A stretch of DNA of 44,847 nucleotides from a virus. Location of the stretch: positions 1-44,847 of IMG/VR virus record IMGVR_UViG_3300025869_000033, one strand, 5' to 3'. Below the pieces are notes generated by a model. That model made no database searches. It had not been told where the DNA came from and worked only from the letters and a program-made list of their open reading frames with translations. Below are positions 26,063 through 34,068 of the stretch, one piece after another. Position 1 is the first letter of the stretch; the number at the start of each line of letters is the position of its first letter. The position numbers were made by a program, and so were the translations under genes.

Positions 26063-26068
26063 GTACTT

Positions 26069-27130
26069 CTAGCCGACTGTAGGTGCCTTAGAAGTAGCCA
26101 GGTCGAGAGGGAAGTTATGAGCATTGCGTTCGTGCATTACTTCCATACCAAGTCCAGCTCTGTTAAGAACGTCGGCCCAGGTATTCAAGACATGACCATC
26201 TGAAGACTGGATGGACTGGTTGAAGTTAAAGCCATTCAAGTTGAATGCCATAGTACTAACCCCAAGAGCAGTAAACCAGATACCCACGACAGGCCAAGCA
26301 GCGAGAAAGAAGTGCAAGCTACGGCTATTATTAAAAGACGCATATTGAAAAATGAGACGACCGAAGTAGCCATGGGCTGCAACAATATTATAAGTCTCTT
26401 CTTCTTGTCCGAACTTGTAACCATAGTTCTGACTTTCAGTTTCAGTTGTCTCACGTACAAGGGAAGACGTGACCAAAGATCCATGCATAGCTGAAAACAA
26501 GCTACCACCAAAAACACCAGCAACTCCCAACATGTGGAAGGGGTGCATGAGGATGTTGTGCTCAGCCTGGAAGACCAACATATAATTAAAAGTACCGGAA
26601 ATGCCAAGAGGCATAGCGTCTGAAAAAGAACCTTGTCCAAAGGGATAAACAAGGAATACAGCGGATGCCGCTGCCACGGGTGCGGAGTATGCAACAAAGA
26701 TCCAGGGCCTCATACCAAGTCGATAACTAAGTTCCCATTCGCGTCCCATGTAAGCGTAGATACCGATAAGGAAGTGAAAGACGACCAGTTGAAATGGTCC
26801 GCCGTTGTAAAGCCATTCATCGAGACTTGCTGCTTCCCAGATGGGGTAGAAGTGAAGTCCGATAGCGTTTGAAGACGGGACAACTGCTCCCGATATAATG
26901 TTATTTCCGTACAGGAGCGATCCTGCAACTGGTTCACGAATGCCATCGATGTCTACGGGTGGTGCTGCAATGAATGCAATGATGAAGCAGGTTGTAGCTG
27001 CTAGTAATGTTGGAACCATCAGGACTCCGAACCAACCAACATACAGTCGGTTGTTAGTACTGGTTACCCAGTCACAGAAGTTATTCCATATATTTTTTTG
27101 TTGTTGCTGTAGCGAAATAGTAGCGGTCAT
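26069..27130 (-). CDS. psbA: Photosystem II D1 protein
   Basis: A 353-residue D1 reaction-centre protein, five membrane helices, in the host thylakoid. Tyr162 is redox-active TyrZ and Asp171 a manganese ligand, each one above standard numbering. The C-terminus [15 protein letters not shown] keeps the processing site for CtpA with an 8-residue extension. Residue 131 (standard 130) is Glu, as in high-light D1 forms, within [13 protein letters not shown]. The gene is intact, without intron. It replaces photodamaged host D1 during infection. Its leader carries the conserved hairpin element and a riboswitch candidate lies behind it. No Shine-Dalgarno sequence. Confidence 0.99.
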   Translation of the reverse strand: MTATISLQQQQKNIWNNFCDWVTSTNNRLYVGWFGVLMVPTLLAATTCFIIAFIAAPPVDIDGIREPVAGSLLYGNNIISGAVVPSSNAIGLHFYPIWEAASLDEWLYNGGPFQLVVFHFLIGIYAYMGREWELSYRLGMRPWIFVAYSAPVAAASAVFLVYPFGQGSFSDAMPLGISGTFNYMLVFQAEHNILMHPFHMLGVAGVFGGSLFSAMHGSLVTSSLVRETTETESQNYGYKFGQEEETYNIVAAHGYFGRLIFQYASFNNSRSLHFFLAAWPVVGIWFTALGVSTMAFNLNGFNFNQSIQSSDGHVLNTWADVLNRAGLGMEVMHERNAHNFPLDLATSKAPTVG

Positions 27131-27184
27131 TTAAGTAATAGTTCATTGTTTTTTTGTTCTAGTAAGTAAGACCATTTTAAAGAC

Positions 27185-27235
27185 TTGGCTGTCCAAAGCT
27201 AGGGAGGGAATTGCACCCTCCATTAAATCTATTTA
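27185..27235 (-). promoter_or_regulatory. Conserved hairpin element in the psbA leader
   Basis: On the minus strand GGAGGG and CCCTCC pair (27203-27221) around loop TGCAATT, preceded by ATAGATTTAA and followed by TTTGGACAGCC, about 75-100 bases ahead of the psbA start. Structured RNAs (PhotoRC motifs) are known in psbA leaders of marine cyanobacteria and cyanophages; this may be one. A second copy precedes the capsid gene. Confidence 0.6.
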
Positions 27236-27239
27236 GCTA

Positions 27240-27593
27240 TTAAAAACTATACTTGACACCAAGCTTTGTTCCGTAATCATTTTCATCTGAATCGAAAGCA
27301 GCAGACAGTTCTCCATAAACAGAGACACGCTCACTTGCTTGGATAGAACCACCGACTTTACCAGTCAGTTTAGTTTCTTCTTCGCCACCATCAGGTGCAA
27401 AAATTGTGGGTCCAGCCTGCACGTAGTATGAACCGAAGTTCACACTGTTTTCATACCCCAGGTGAAAATCTGTGGCGTGGCCATTGAAGTTAGAACCAGT
27501 AAATCCAGCATTGTTCTCAATGTTAACATAGGGACCTGCAAGTACAGGGGAAGCAGCAAACAAAGCAGCGGGGAGGATAGCAAGAATTTTCAT
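27240..27593 (-). CDS. Secreted small outer-membrane barrel-like protein
   Basis: A 117-residue protein with a signal peptide (MKILAILPAALFAASPVLA, cut before GPY). The roughly 98-residue mature part is built of alternating strands (FHLGYENSVNFGSYYVQAGP, GKVGGSIQASERVSVYGELS) and ends in VKYSF. A terminal Phe after alternating hydrophobics is the signal for outer-membrane barrel insertion. It is short for a complete barrel. It lies between the lysozyme-like gene and psbA. Possible roles are envelope modification, superinfection exclusion or lysis; none is shown. Its start overlaps the lysozyme stop. Confidence 0.65.
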   Translation of the reverse strand: MKILAILPAALFAASPVLAGPYVNIENNAGFTGSNFNGHATDFHLGYENSVNFGSYYVQAGPTIFAPDGGEEETKLTGKVGGSIQASERVSVYGELSAAFDSDENDYGTKLGVKYSF

Positions 27594-28042
27594 TGTAGTT
27601 TAGTTAAAAAAGAATAAGTATGTTTTGTTCTATTACCATGGATACCCCAGCCTAACCAATGGTAGGCAGCATTCATGTAATAGGGTATTGTTTGATGAGG
27701 AGTTTGAAAAGCACTAAGATCATTCCTAAACTTCATCTCATCTATTAAGTAAGCAGTTTGACATTCCAAACTACTTGGATCATCATTACGTTTAGCACAG
27801 AAAGTACCAAGACCAAGGTAACGATGTTTTGAAGTCCATTGGATTAAACCATAACCTCCACGAAGACAACGATCATAAGGTACGATTGCACCGCCTTCGC
27901 AGATGTTGGGTTTAAATGTAGACTCTTGATAGATGTTACCCAGAATGACAGCAAGAGCAGTTCGATCTGTAACACCAGCAGATGTCTGTAGTTGTTCTAG
28001 AACGTACTGCTGTTGTACAGTACATTGTGGGCAGTCAATCAT
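27590..28042 (-). CDS. Lysozyme-like endolysin
   Basis: A 150-residue protein with the phage tail lysozyme-like pattern: ALAVILGNIYQESTFKPN (about 29-46, Glu40 the probable catalytic acid), RGGYGLIQWTSKHRYLGLG (about 61-79) and TAYLIDEMK. No signal peptide, so it needs a holin for release. This is the best endolysin candidate: it is free-standing, unlike the virion lysozyme domain in the gp15-like protein. It is coupled by ATGA to the 49-residue gene upstream. Confidence 0.75.
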   Translation of the reverse strand: MIDCPQCTVQQQYVLEQLQTSAGVTDRTALAVILGNIYQESTFKPNICEGGAIVPYDRCLRGGYGLIQWTSKHRYLGLGTFCAKRNDDPSSLECQTAYLIDEMKFRNDLSAFQTPHQTIPYYMNAAYHWLGWGIHGNRTKHTYSFLTKLQ

Positions 28043-28188
28043 TTTTTCTTAGCAGTTTTTGCAGCGCGTTTAAAGTTAGCAGCAGTGGGTGCGCCAGAGC
28101 TACCAGGTTTACGCATCTTTTCATTAGAACCTTGTTTAATACGCATGCGTTTAGCATGGATATTAGCGTAGAGACCTTTCTTAGCCAT
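28039..28188 (-). CDS. Small basic cyanophage protein
   Basis: A 49-residue ORF beginning MAKKGLYANIHAKRMRIKQG with a Lys-rich end. ATG at 28188 overlaps the upstream stop (TAATG); its TGA overlaps the lysozyme start (ATGA). I recognise this kind of sequence as a recurrent small protein of marine cyanophages, function unknown. Its strongly basic, Gly/Ala-rich character would suit nucleic-acid binding. Confidence 0.8.
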   Translation of the reverse strand: MAKKGLYANIHAKRMRIKQGSNEKMRKPGSSGAPTAANFKRAAKTAKKK

Positions 28189-28256
28189 TACTTTTTAGTG
28201 CCTTTCTTAGGTGGTCTACCTTTCTGTGATCCGTAAGTTCCTTTACCTTGTGGCAT
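28188..28256 (-). CDS. 22-residue basic peptide
   Basis: MPQGKGTYGSQKGRPPKKGT plus two Lys. ATG at 28256 overlaps the hli stop (TAATG) and its TAA overlaps the next ATG (TAATG). Tight coupling on both sides and a familiar cyanophage-like sequence argue that it is translated. Function unknown. Confidence 0.65.
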   Translation of the reverse strand: MPQGKGTYGSQKGRPPKKGTKK

Positions 28257-28450
28257 TACCATACTCCAGGGATAATTTGACCAGTTAGTGCATACGCTCC
28301 AAGCGCAGCCATCACACCTAGCATAGCTAGGCGACCGTTTAGTTTTTCTGCTTTGTCGTTATGATTCACAGTGTAGTTTTCGTCAGTGTACATGGTAGGT
28401 TCTTTTGCGAAGAGGTTTTGTTGTCCGCGATCGTTGGTGGTAACAGTCAT
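28256..28450 (-). CDS. hli: High-light-inducible protein
   Basis: A 64-residue single-helix chlorophyll-binding-like protein. The C-terminal part AEKLNGRLAMLGVMAALGAY (about 34-53) is the HLIP motif E-x-x-NGR-x-AM-x-G within a membrane helix. Phage HLIPs help photoprotection of photosystems during infection. It overlaps the scaffold stop by one base (TAATG), so it is expressed with late structural genes, 1.1 kb ahead of psbA. Confidence 0.96.
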   Translation of the reverse strand: MTVTTNDRGQQNLFAKEPTMYTDENYTVNHNDKAEKLNGRLAMLGVMAALGAYALTGQIIPGVW

Positions 28451-29094
28451 TAGAATTCTAGGTCAGAGTTTTCAAGTTTACGCATAACGTCAGAACGATA
28501 TGCTGGATCACTATCGTAACGTTTGTCACTCATAGCTGCTACAAGTTCAGATTGACTACGGAATGAATTATCAGCAGCAGGTGCTGCAGAACGTCCAGTC
28601 AATAGCTGGCCTTCTTTACCAACAGCATCTGTATACTTACCATTCAATGCTTGTACAGCAAAGAAGATAGCATTAGCATTACCATCAGCCATTACTGAAT
28701 CGTACATCTCAATCTCTTCTTTAGAAAGAGAATCGCCAGCCCAATTCAACATATCCTTGTAACTAGACTCACCACCAACCATATCAAATAATTGATTGGC
28801 TTGCTGTTCTGTTAGTTTACCAGGATCTGCTTCTTCTTGCGCCTCTTCTTGTTCGTCAGTGGATTGTTCTTCTGTTCGTTCTTCACCGGCTTCCACTTCT
28901 TCACGTGGTTCACCAAGTTTCTTTTGTAATGCTAGGTAAGCTTGTTCAAGAGATTGTGTGTCTTGAAATTTACCTGCTAGTAGCTGTTGTTGTTCCCCTT
29001 CGTTAGCCTCGGCAACAGCGAGAGACTCTTGCTCATCAGCATTAAGTTCAGGCTGATCAGCGGGTGCATCATTTAGTGTTAGTGTTTCGCTCAT
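28450..29094 (-). CDS. Capsid assembly scaffolding protein (gp9-like)
   Basis: A 214-residue acidic protein with a Glu-rich middle (about 60-95) and a helical C-terminal end (SELVAAMSDKRYDSDPAYR). Position between portal and capsid genes, acidity and disorder are as in T7 gp9. It guides procapsid assembly and leaves before maturation. It is coupled to the portal gene by ATGA (29091-29094). It is shorter than T7 gp9 (307). Confidence 0.85.
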   Translation of the reverse strand: MSETLTLNDAPADQPELNADEQESLAVAEANEGEQQQLLAGKFQDTQSLEQAYLALQKKLGEPREEVEAGEERTEEQSTDEQEEAQEEADPGKLTEQQANQLFDMVGGESSYKDMLNWAGDSLSKEEIEMYDSVMADGNANAIFFAVQALNGKYTDAVGKEGQLLTGRSAAPAADNSFRSQSELVAAMSDKRYDSDPAYRSDVMRKLENSDLEF

Positions 29095-30671
29095 TGAATT
29101 GGTGGTTGTTGTTGTTGTTGTTGTTGTTGCATCATCTGTGCTGCTTGCTCACGTTTCTGGTCAACAGCAGCCATTTGTGGCTCTTGTTGTTGTGCCATCA
29201 TCTGTTGTTGTTGTGCCATAGCTTGTTGCTGCTCTTGTTGCCTCTCTTGCATACTCTTAACAAGATTCAATACATCAATACCAGATGATGCTGCCAAACG
29301 TTTAACAACTTCTTCAGAATTAATATACTGTTGAATAGCTTCTGGTCCCATTGTTTGTGCAACAACAGTAAGGAATTGTGCAAGACTTTCTCTGTCTTGA
29401 CCACGACCCAAAGCATTGATACCAGCAACAATAGTAGGTTTGACAATATCACCTTTAGGTAAACGTGGTATCTCACCTGTTTTTTGTGCAACGTTTAGTT
29501 TACGATTAAGATAAGGTATAAGGAACTCAACAGTTAGTAGGCTGAATAATCCGCCAAGTTGACGTTCTAATTCCATCTGAGTCATACGAACTTCTTCAGC
29601 TGTAGTACGTTCAGATTGTCTTACATTAAGAATAAGGAATGCCTCACTCAATCGTTGACTTAAAGTACCTACCATTTGATAAGCAGTTTGAAAGTCAGCC
29701 GTCTTACCAACCTGTACCACACCAATATCATCAGGTCTACCTGTAATGATTGCACCATTGCCTGCCTTAGCAAGCGTTGATGGTTTGGTTGTACTGGAGG
29801 GTGACACGGTAAACACTATCTTAGCAGCTGCTGCGCTGCCTTCAACCAGTGCTTGCGACAGAGCTTCAAGTGACTTTAGATCACCAATGAATTCTTCTAC
29901 CCTACCACGTCCGTAGACCTCACCGTCTACGTGGTTAAATCGTAGCACAAGCCAGGGGTTTGCGTCAAGGGGTGCTTTACTCATTGACTTAGGCAGCACC
30001 TGATCGTCTACCTCCTGATGCCAGACCCAGCGGTTGTTGTCTCTAATACAGTGTGTATAAACATCACATTCATCATCATGACGTGATGAGTTATCGCTTG
30101 GTGTATTAGGTTTTGGCTCTTTGTATTCAGGGTAATTTTTTTTTAATAGTTTTTTTGATATTGTTTCTTTTGTTATAATTTCAATAACATTACCGTTGCC
30201 ATCTCTATCTACTACATATCGGTTTAAAGGATAAAGCTTAAGCCCATCCTTACCCATAAAGATAAGAGCATTACCAGCTACTACAAGATGCTTTAATGCT
30301 TGATGAACGACAACACGATCACTGGAAGCTGCAATAGATTCCATGATGGTACGTTCAACTTTAGCAAATGACAAGTCTAGTTCTGATCTAATCTCTGGTC
30401 CTAATTCTCCAGGAATATTAATATCATTTACCTGTAGCTTAAAGAAACTGGTTTGTGGTGGTAGCAATGCAAGCATTAATTTACTTGCAAGTGTTACCAC
30501 ACCTTTAGCTCCTTGTGATTGCCACGGTGTTGTTAATTTTAACGAGCCTTTAGTATAGGTCTCGTCTTCTCGGATAAGATAAGGTAAAGTTAGATCTGCT
30601 GCTTGTCTAGCAGTGTTTAAAAACTGGGAACGGTCTGAAGACAATCTATCATAACGTGTTTTAGCAGTCAT
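29091..30671 (-). CDS. Portal protein (head-tail connector, gp8-like)
   Basis: A 526-residue dodecameric portal through which DNA is packaged and ejected. Conserved segments: RQAADLTLPYLIRED (about 22-36), TPWQSQGAKGVVTLASKLML (about 48-67), KSLEALSQALVEGSAAAAK (about 268-286), LNVRQSERTTAEEVRMTQME (about 348-367). T7 gp8 is 536 residues. The C-terminus is a Gln-rich tail ending in a poly-Gln run. Confidence 0.95.
   Translation of the reverse strand: MTAKTRYDRLSSDRSQFLNTARQAADLTLPYLIREDETYTKGSLKLTTPWQSQGAKGVVTLASKLMLALLPPQTSFFKLQVNDINIPGELGPEIRSELDLSFAKVERTIMESIAASSDRVVVHQALKHLVVAGNALIFMGKDGLKLYPLNRYVVDRDGNGNVIEIITKETISKKLLKKNYPEYKEPKPNTPSDNSSRHDDECDVYTHCIRDNNRWVWHQEVDDQVLPKSMSKAPLDANPWLVLRFNHVDGEVYGRGRVEEFIGDLKSLEALSQALVEGSAAAAKIVFTVSPSSTTKPSTLAKAGNGAIITGRPDDIGVVQVGKTADFQTAYQMVGTLSQRLSEAFLILNVRQSERTTAEEVRMTQMELERQLGGLFSLLTVEFLIPYLNRKLNVAQKTGEIPRLPKGDIVKPTIVAGINALGRGQDRESLAQFLTVVAQTMGPEAIQQYINSEEVVKRLAASSGIDVLNLVKSMQERQQEQQQAMAQQQQMMAQQQEPQMAAVDQKREQAAQMMQQQQQQQQPPIQ
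29101..29128 (-). repeat. CAA microsatellite in portal C-terminus
   Basis: A run of CAA codons (GTTGTTGTT on the plus strand) encoding the poly-Gln near the portal end. Length change would be in frame, so it would alter tail length without frameshift. Confidence 0.6.
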
Positions 30672-31294
30672 TAGACGTTAATTACTCCAGGTAATGGTGC
30701 TTGTTGTGCTGAACCAGCGGCGATAGCTTTATAAGCAGTTGGGTTTACTTGCAATTGTCTGCGTTTAAACCCTTGTGTTCCTGCAGTTTTTGGTGATTTA
30801 GAACCAGAGCTAATTTGAAACTTACTTTCAAGCCCTGCTCTTGCTGTATTAGCTGCTTGGGTACGCTGACCAATTTCCATCTGTCTTAGTCTTTCCATTT
30901 GACGTTGCTCAGCTTCACGTTGTCTTTGCAATTCAGCTTGTTGTGCATCATATTGTCTGAACACTTGTTGTGCTCCACTTTGAAAAGCCACACCTTCTGC
31001 AGAAGCTTGTTTCCGCATCTCATCGTATGACAATCCAGCCTGACTAGCAGCACTTACAGCTTGCAAACCTGCATGAGCCATCGTTCCTTCATTGCCACCG
31101 TACTTACCAATGAACGTATTACTACGTGCATTGAGATAGTCACGTGCTTTTTGTCCAAAACTAATACCTTCACGTGCAGCTTGTGCTTGGATTTGACGGA
31201 CAGTTAGTCCAGCATCAATTGCTGCTTGCACTCCTTTCATACCAGAGTGACGCATAGTGTCAGTGTTGCCACCGTATCTTTCGATAAAACTCAT
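30671..31294 (-). CDS. Virion-region protein with two N-terminal repeats
   Basis: A 207-residue protein. Residues 3-52 and 61-108 are internal repeats of F-I-x-(R/K)-YGGN-x-x-TM-x-H-(S/A)-G ... AGL ... EG-x-F. A charged Gln/Glu/Arg helix follows (about 110-150), then a Pro/Ala tail. It lies between a small conserved protein and the portal, where T7 has genes 7.3 and 7.7; gp7.3 is a virion protein needed for tail assembly. Equivalence is from position only. Confidence 0.6.
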   Translation of the reverse strand: MSFIERYGGNTDTMRHSGMKGVQAAIDAGLTVRQIQAQAAREGISFGQKARDYLNARSNTFIGKYGGNEGTMAHAGLQAVSAASQAGLSYDEMRKQASAEGVAFQSGAQQVFRQYDAQQAELQRQREAEQRQMERLRQMEIGQRTQAANTARAGLESKFQISSGSKSPKTAGTQGFKRRQLQVNPTAYKAIAAGSAQQAPLPGVINV

Positions 31295-31477
31295 TTAATT
31301 TTCCTCCATATAATTAATGATCCATTCCACAACACTACGTTGCCCGGATCTATACATAATTTTTTCCATCGTATCTTCAGGGTTAGGGTTAGTTGGTGGA
31401 AATGATTCTTCTAATTGGTGTATGAGTCCACGGGACTGCATCCCTAAGACTTCAAGCGTATTGGGGGAGGTTGACAT
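31295..31477 (-). CDS. Small conserved cyanophage protein
   Basis: A 60-residue protein from the ATG at 31477 (MSTSPNTLEVLGMQSRGLIH). A longer frame to 31546 exists, but its first 23 codons are out-of-frame nrdB. The middle PNPEDTMEKIMYRSGQRSVV-EWI looks like a conserved helical motif. It overlaps the NrdB end by 26 bases and stops right before the next gene. Function unknown. Confidence 0.6.
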   Translation of the reverse strand: MSTSPNTLEVLGMQSRGLIHQLEESFPPTNPNPEDTMEKIMYRSGQRSVVEWIINYMEEN

Positions 31478-32177
31478 TACTATGCTCAAAGAACGCTGGC
31501 ATTCTTGCTGCTTTAGTTGCGGAAAGCTCAGGAGCCTTGCCCTCATACATTAAGCGATCACTAGAATCCAGCCAAAATTTTTTATCCAAATATTTATCGG
31601 TAGTATTAATACCTAAAGGTTGCATTACCCAATTGATAGTTGCCTTGCGGAGTTTATCAAGAGAAGGACTGACAGTAAGCCCCAGCTCCCGACAAACAAT
31701 GCTATTGGCAGCAACGTGAATTTGTTCATCTCTGCTTATATCCGCACTGACCGTTCGCATTCCAGCGTCACCATTAAAGCGCATGAATGGTAAAAGAACG
31801 AAGAAAATTGCACGTTCGGCAACCATTGCTTTGAGGATTGTATGATCTGGATGCGCTGTCCAAGCTTCCCTGAGCCTGAGAGCTTCCGATTCAGCTTTTT
31901 CGTCAACCCCGTAAGCATTGGCAATGTAACCAAGTGCCAAGTCGTGATTTTCCTCGTCGGTGATATTTGATTCCAGTAACTCCCTCGATAGTTTTGGTAC
32001 GTCGGTAGCCAATCCATCACGGATAAAATCTCCCACAGGTAGTTCCATATGTCGCAACGCAAGAGCACGGTGTACCGTCTTTTCCGCCCCTGCCTTGCAT
32101 AATCCGGCAGTTGTTTGGACTGGTGTCCATTTCCTTTTTCTGTTCAGTAGTTTTTCGTAAGGGTTCATTCTTGACAA
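31452..32177 (-). CDS. nrdB: Ribonucleotide reductase small subunit, class I-like
   Basis: A 241-residue ferritin-like protein. Metal ligands can be aligned: Glu45, Glu75 and His78 (EENH), Glu121 (AER), Glu151 and His154 (EQIH), with the first pair 30 residues apart as in E. coli NrdB. The place of the radical tyrosine (four after the first His) is Leu82, so a tyrosyl radical like that of E. coli is not possible there. Marine cyanopodovirus RNRs once called class II have been reannotated as class I pairs; this fits. It overlaps the large-subunit stop by 13 bases. Confidence 0.85.
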   Translation of the reverse strand: MSRMNPYEKLLNRKRKWTPVQTTAGLCKAGAEKTVHRALALRHMELPVGDFIRDGLATDVPKLSRELLESNITDEENHDLALGYIANAYGVDEKAESEALRLREAWTAHPDHTILKAMVAERAIFFVLLPFMRFNGDAGMRTVSADISRDEQIHVAANSIVCRELGLTVSPSLDKLRKATINWVMQPLGINTTDKYLDKKFWLDSSDRLMYEGKAPELSATKAARMPAFFEHSNVNLPQYA

Positions 32178-33532
32178 TCACATGTAAGTTCTTCATTTAA
32201 AATGTCCTCCAAATAGTTGTCTACTTCTGATTCATCTAATGCAGCATAAGCACTAGATTTATCTTGTGTATCACTCATCACTTGTAGTGAATAATAGAGG
32301 CTTGTTTGCGGAGACCTAAGCCACTCTTCTACGAACGCATTGTCGTAGGTCACCATATCACTCCAAGAATTGAAGCTGTAACCATGAAGAAGTCCTGTGC
32401 GATTAAGCATCGTCATGATGCCGTCTGCCACTCTTTTATAATTATCCCAGCCTACGTTTGACGCAATCTCTACGTCACCATAGTTGTAAGTTTGTACTCC
32501 GAAAGTACCTGAGTCGCGATCGACTGTCTTCGAGATAGGTGGAGCGATTTCTGGTGTGCTAGTATAGCCATCCAGATCCACGCTTCGATAACTGCAACTG
32601 GCGGTTGGCGCGATAGCAAAGGCTCGAACCATATTATATTCGCGAGCAATTGTGGCTGCTTGGTTAATTCCTGAAGCAATTTGAGAGACAAGTTCATAAG
32701 CAGCAGAGCGGATAGTTTCGTTGTTGTTGTATTGTTCTAATGCACGACCAAATTGATCGTATGTTACTCCGTACCGCCGAAGGAGATTTGCGAGGCCAAG
32801 CATTCCGAGTCCCACTTGTCTATCAACTTCAGGCGGGAGGTATTCTCCAGAATCTCCGACAGCTGTCCTACTATGTAGGCTGCACAACTCGGACATACCT
32901 TCAACAAATGCTCGTGGGATGTCATCGAACTCACAGGCTCCAAGATTGATATGCTGTAGTAGACAGGTACCTCGTGATGGCAGGTATACTTCGAGACAGA
33001 CGTTACCTCTGATGCGCTTTCCTTCATTGTCATATTTTACTTTGTTTAGCCAGATGTCGCCTGATTTGATTCCAAATAATAGTTCTTCCTTGAACGTACA
33101 ATCCTGCCACCACTCTTCAGTAATGTTGATGCATCGTTTGACCCAAGGTAGTTCGGATCTATTAGCAGTGATAAACTCCCTAGCATCAGGATGGGATAAG
33201 TCAAGGTGCAGCACAATCGCACCGTTCTTATAAATGCCCCCACGTCGTAGTATTTCATTTAAAGAAGAGTAAATTTTACCAAAACTTACAGGACCAGAAG
33301 CAGTAACCCCTGACTCTCTTGTATAACCTTTAGGGTCAAGTTTAGAGAGATGAATAGCACAACCTGCACCATACCTGAGAGCATGTGAGGCAAACCTCCA
33401 GCTTGCTTCTATACCATTTGGCCCCTCCATCTCATTCTCTACGGTATAGACCGTACAGCTGACTGGTAAGCGATGTGTAGGATCATCGATCCATGATTGT
33501 ACACGTCCTGTACGTGCGATATAATTAGTCAT
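32165..33532 (-). CDS. nrdA: Ribonucleotide reductase large subunit, class I-like
   Basis: A compact 455-residue catalytic subunit that reduces ribonucleotides to deoxyribonucleotides. The active-site N-x-C-x-E is NVCLE at 177-181; the redox pair is Cys26 and Cys190 (TCLLQHINLG); the C-terminal shuttle Cys are 451 and 453 (CDC). There is no N-terminal ATP cone, so dATP inhibition via that site is absent. The ferritin-like gene directly downstream argues against a cobalamin-dependent class II enzyme. Its start overlaps the MazG-like stop. Confidence 0.88.
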   Translation of the reverse strand: MTNYIARTGRVQSWIDDPTHRLPVSCTVYTVENEMEGPNGIEASWRFASHALRYGAGCAIHLSKLDPKGYTRESGVTASGPVSFGKIYSSLNEILRRGGIYKNGAIVLHLDLSHPDAREFITANRSELPWVKRCINITEEWWQDCTFKEELLFGIKSGDIWLNKVKYDNEGKRIRGNVCLEVYLPSRGTCLLQHINLGACEFDDIPRAFVEGMSELCSLHSRTAVGDSGEYLPPEVDRQVGLGMLGLANLLRRYGVTYDQFGRALEQYNNNETIRSAAYELVSQIASGINQAATIAREYNMVRAFAIAPTASCSYRSVDLDGYTSTPEIAPPISKTVDRDSGTFGVQTYNYGDVEIASNVGWDNYKRVADGIMTMLNRTGLLHGYSFNSWSDMVTYDNAFVEEWLRSPQTSLYYSLQVMSDTQDKSSAYAALDESEVDNYLEDILNEELTCDCQE

Positions 33533-33899
33533 TGAGTAGATCAGTTAGGTTTGGAGGTTTGTAGTTTGGTCCTTTTAAGACCTTACCGTCTGGGCGGTAA
33601 ATAGGTTGTCCATTCTCATCTAGTTTGGACATGTTTGATTTATGGACACGATCCATAGCTTCATCTAGATCCCAGCCTTCATTAGCAGCAAACTGGTAGC
33701 ACACATAGACAAGATCACAAAGTTCTTTTAATTGTTCGTATTTATCTTTGAAATGAAAAGCTTCGTGAAACTCTGACCACTCTTCATCGATCAAAGATTT
33801 CTGAGTCAGCTTCCCATTCTGGGAATTGGGAATCGAATAAGCTGTTCGAAACTCTTTCGCTTGGTCCAATAGTGTCGGTACGTGTGTTTTCAAGTTCAT
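33525..33899 (-). CDS. MazG-like NTP pyrophosphohydrolase
   Basis: A 124-residue all-alpha pyrophosphatase-like protein. The metal site is DEEWSEFHEAF (about 38-48) with ELCDLVYVCYQFAANEGWD (about 59-77), the EExxE ... ExxD pattern. Members hydrolyse NTPs or related nucleotides, and cyanophage versions have been linked to dNTP or alarmone control. It lies between DUF3310 and nrdA, with overlaps on both sides. Confidence 0.75.
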   Translation of the reverse strand: MNLKTHVPTLLDQAKEFRTAYSIPNSQNGKLTQKSLIDEEWSEFHEAFHFKDKYEQLKELCDLVYVCYQFAANEGWDLDEAMDRVHKSNMSKLDENGQPIYRPDGKVLKGPNYKPPNLTDLLND

Positions 33900-34068
33900 T
33901 TTCTAGATAGTGGATTGCTTTTTTAAGATCAGAAACCGCACTATCTTTGTAACCAGCACGGCAGATATATTTCACTGCATTACCAAGATGGTAGTTTAGT
34001 TGTTGGTCTCTGATGAAGTCCCAACATTCAATCTTACCTCTGGTGTAATAAGCGGGTGAGTTGGCCAT
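33784..34068 (-). CDS. DUF3310 protein (gp1.7-related)
   Basis: A 94-residue protein with the DUF3310 pattern: YYTRGKIECWDFIRDQQLNY (about 7-26), LGNAVKYICRAGYKDSAVSD (about 28-47), LKKAIHYLENE. T7 gp1.7, a nucleotide kinase, contains this domain. Its place among nucleotide-metabolism genes fits. It overlaps the MazG-like gene by 116 bases; the last 38 residues could be under relaxed constraint. Confidence 0.8.
   Translation of the reverse strand: MANSPAYYTRGKIECWDFIRDQQLNYHLGNAVKYICRAGYKDSAVSDLKKAIHYLENELENTRTDTIGPSERVSNSLFDSQFPEWEADSEIFDR

Noticed and set aside
26069-27130. Group I intron or homing endonuclease in psbA, known in some cyanophages.
   Set aside because: The psbA frame is continuous over 353 codons with all conserved residues.
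27203-27221. Hairpins with loop TGCAATT as tRNA T-arms.
   Set aside because: Six-pair stems, G in place of the second loop T and no other tRNA arms nearby.
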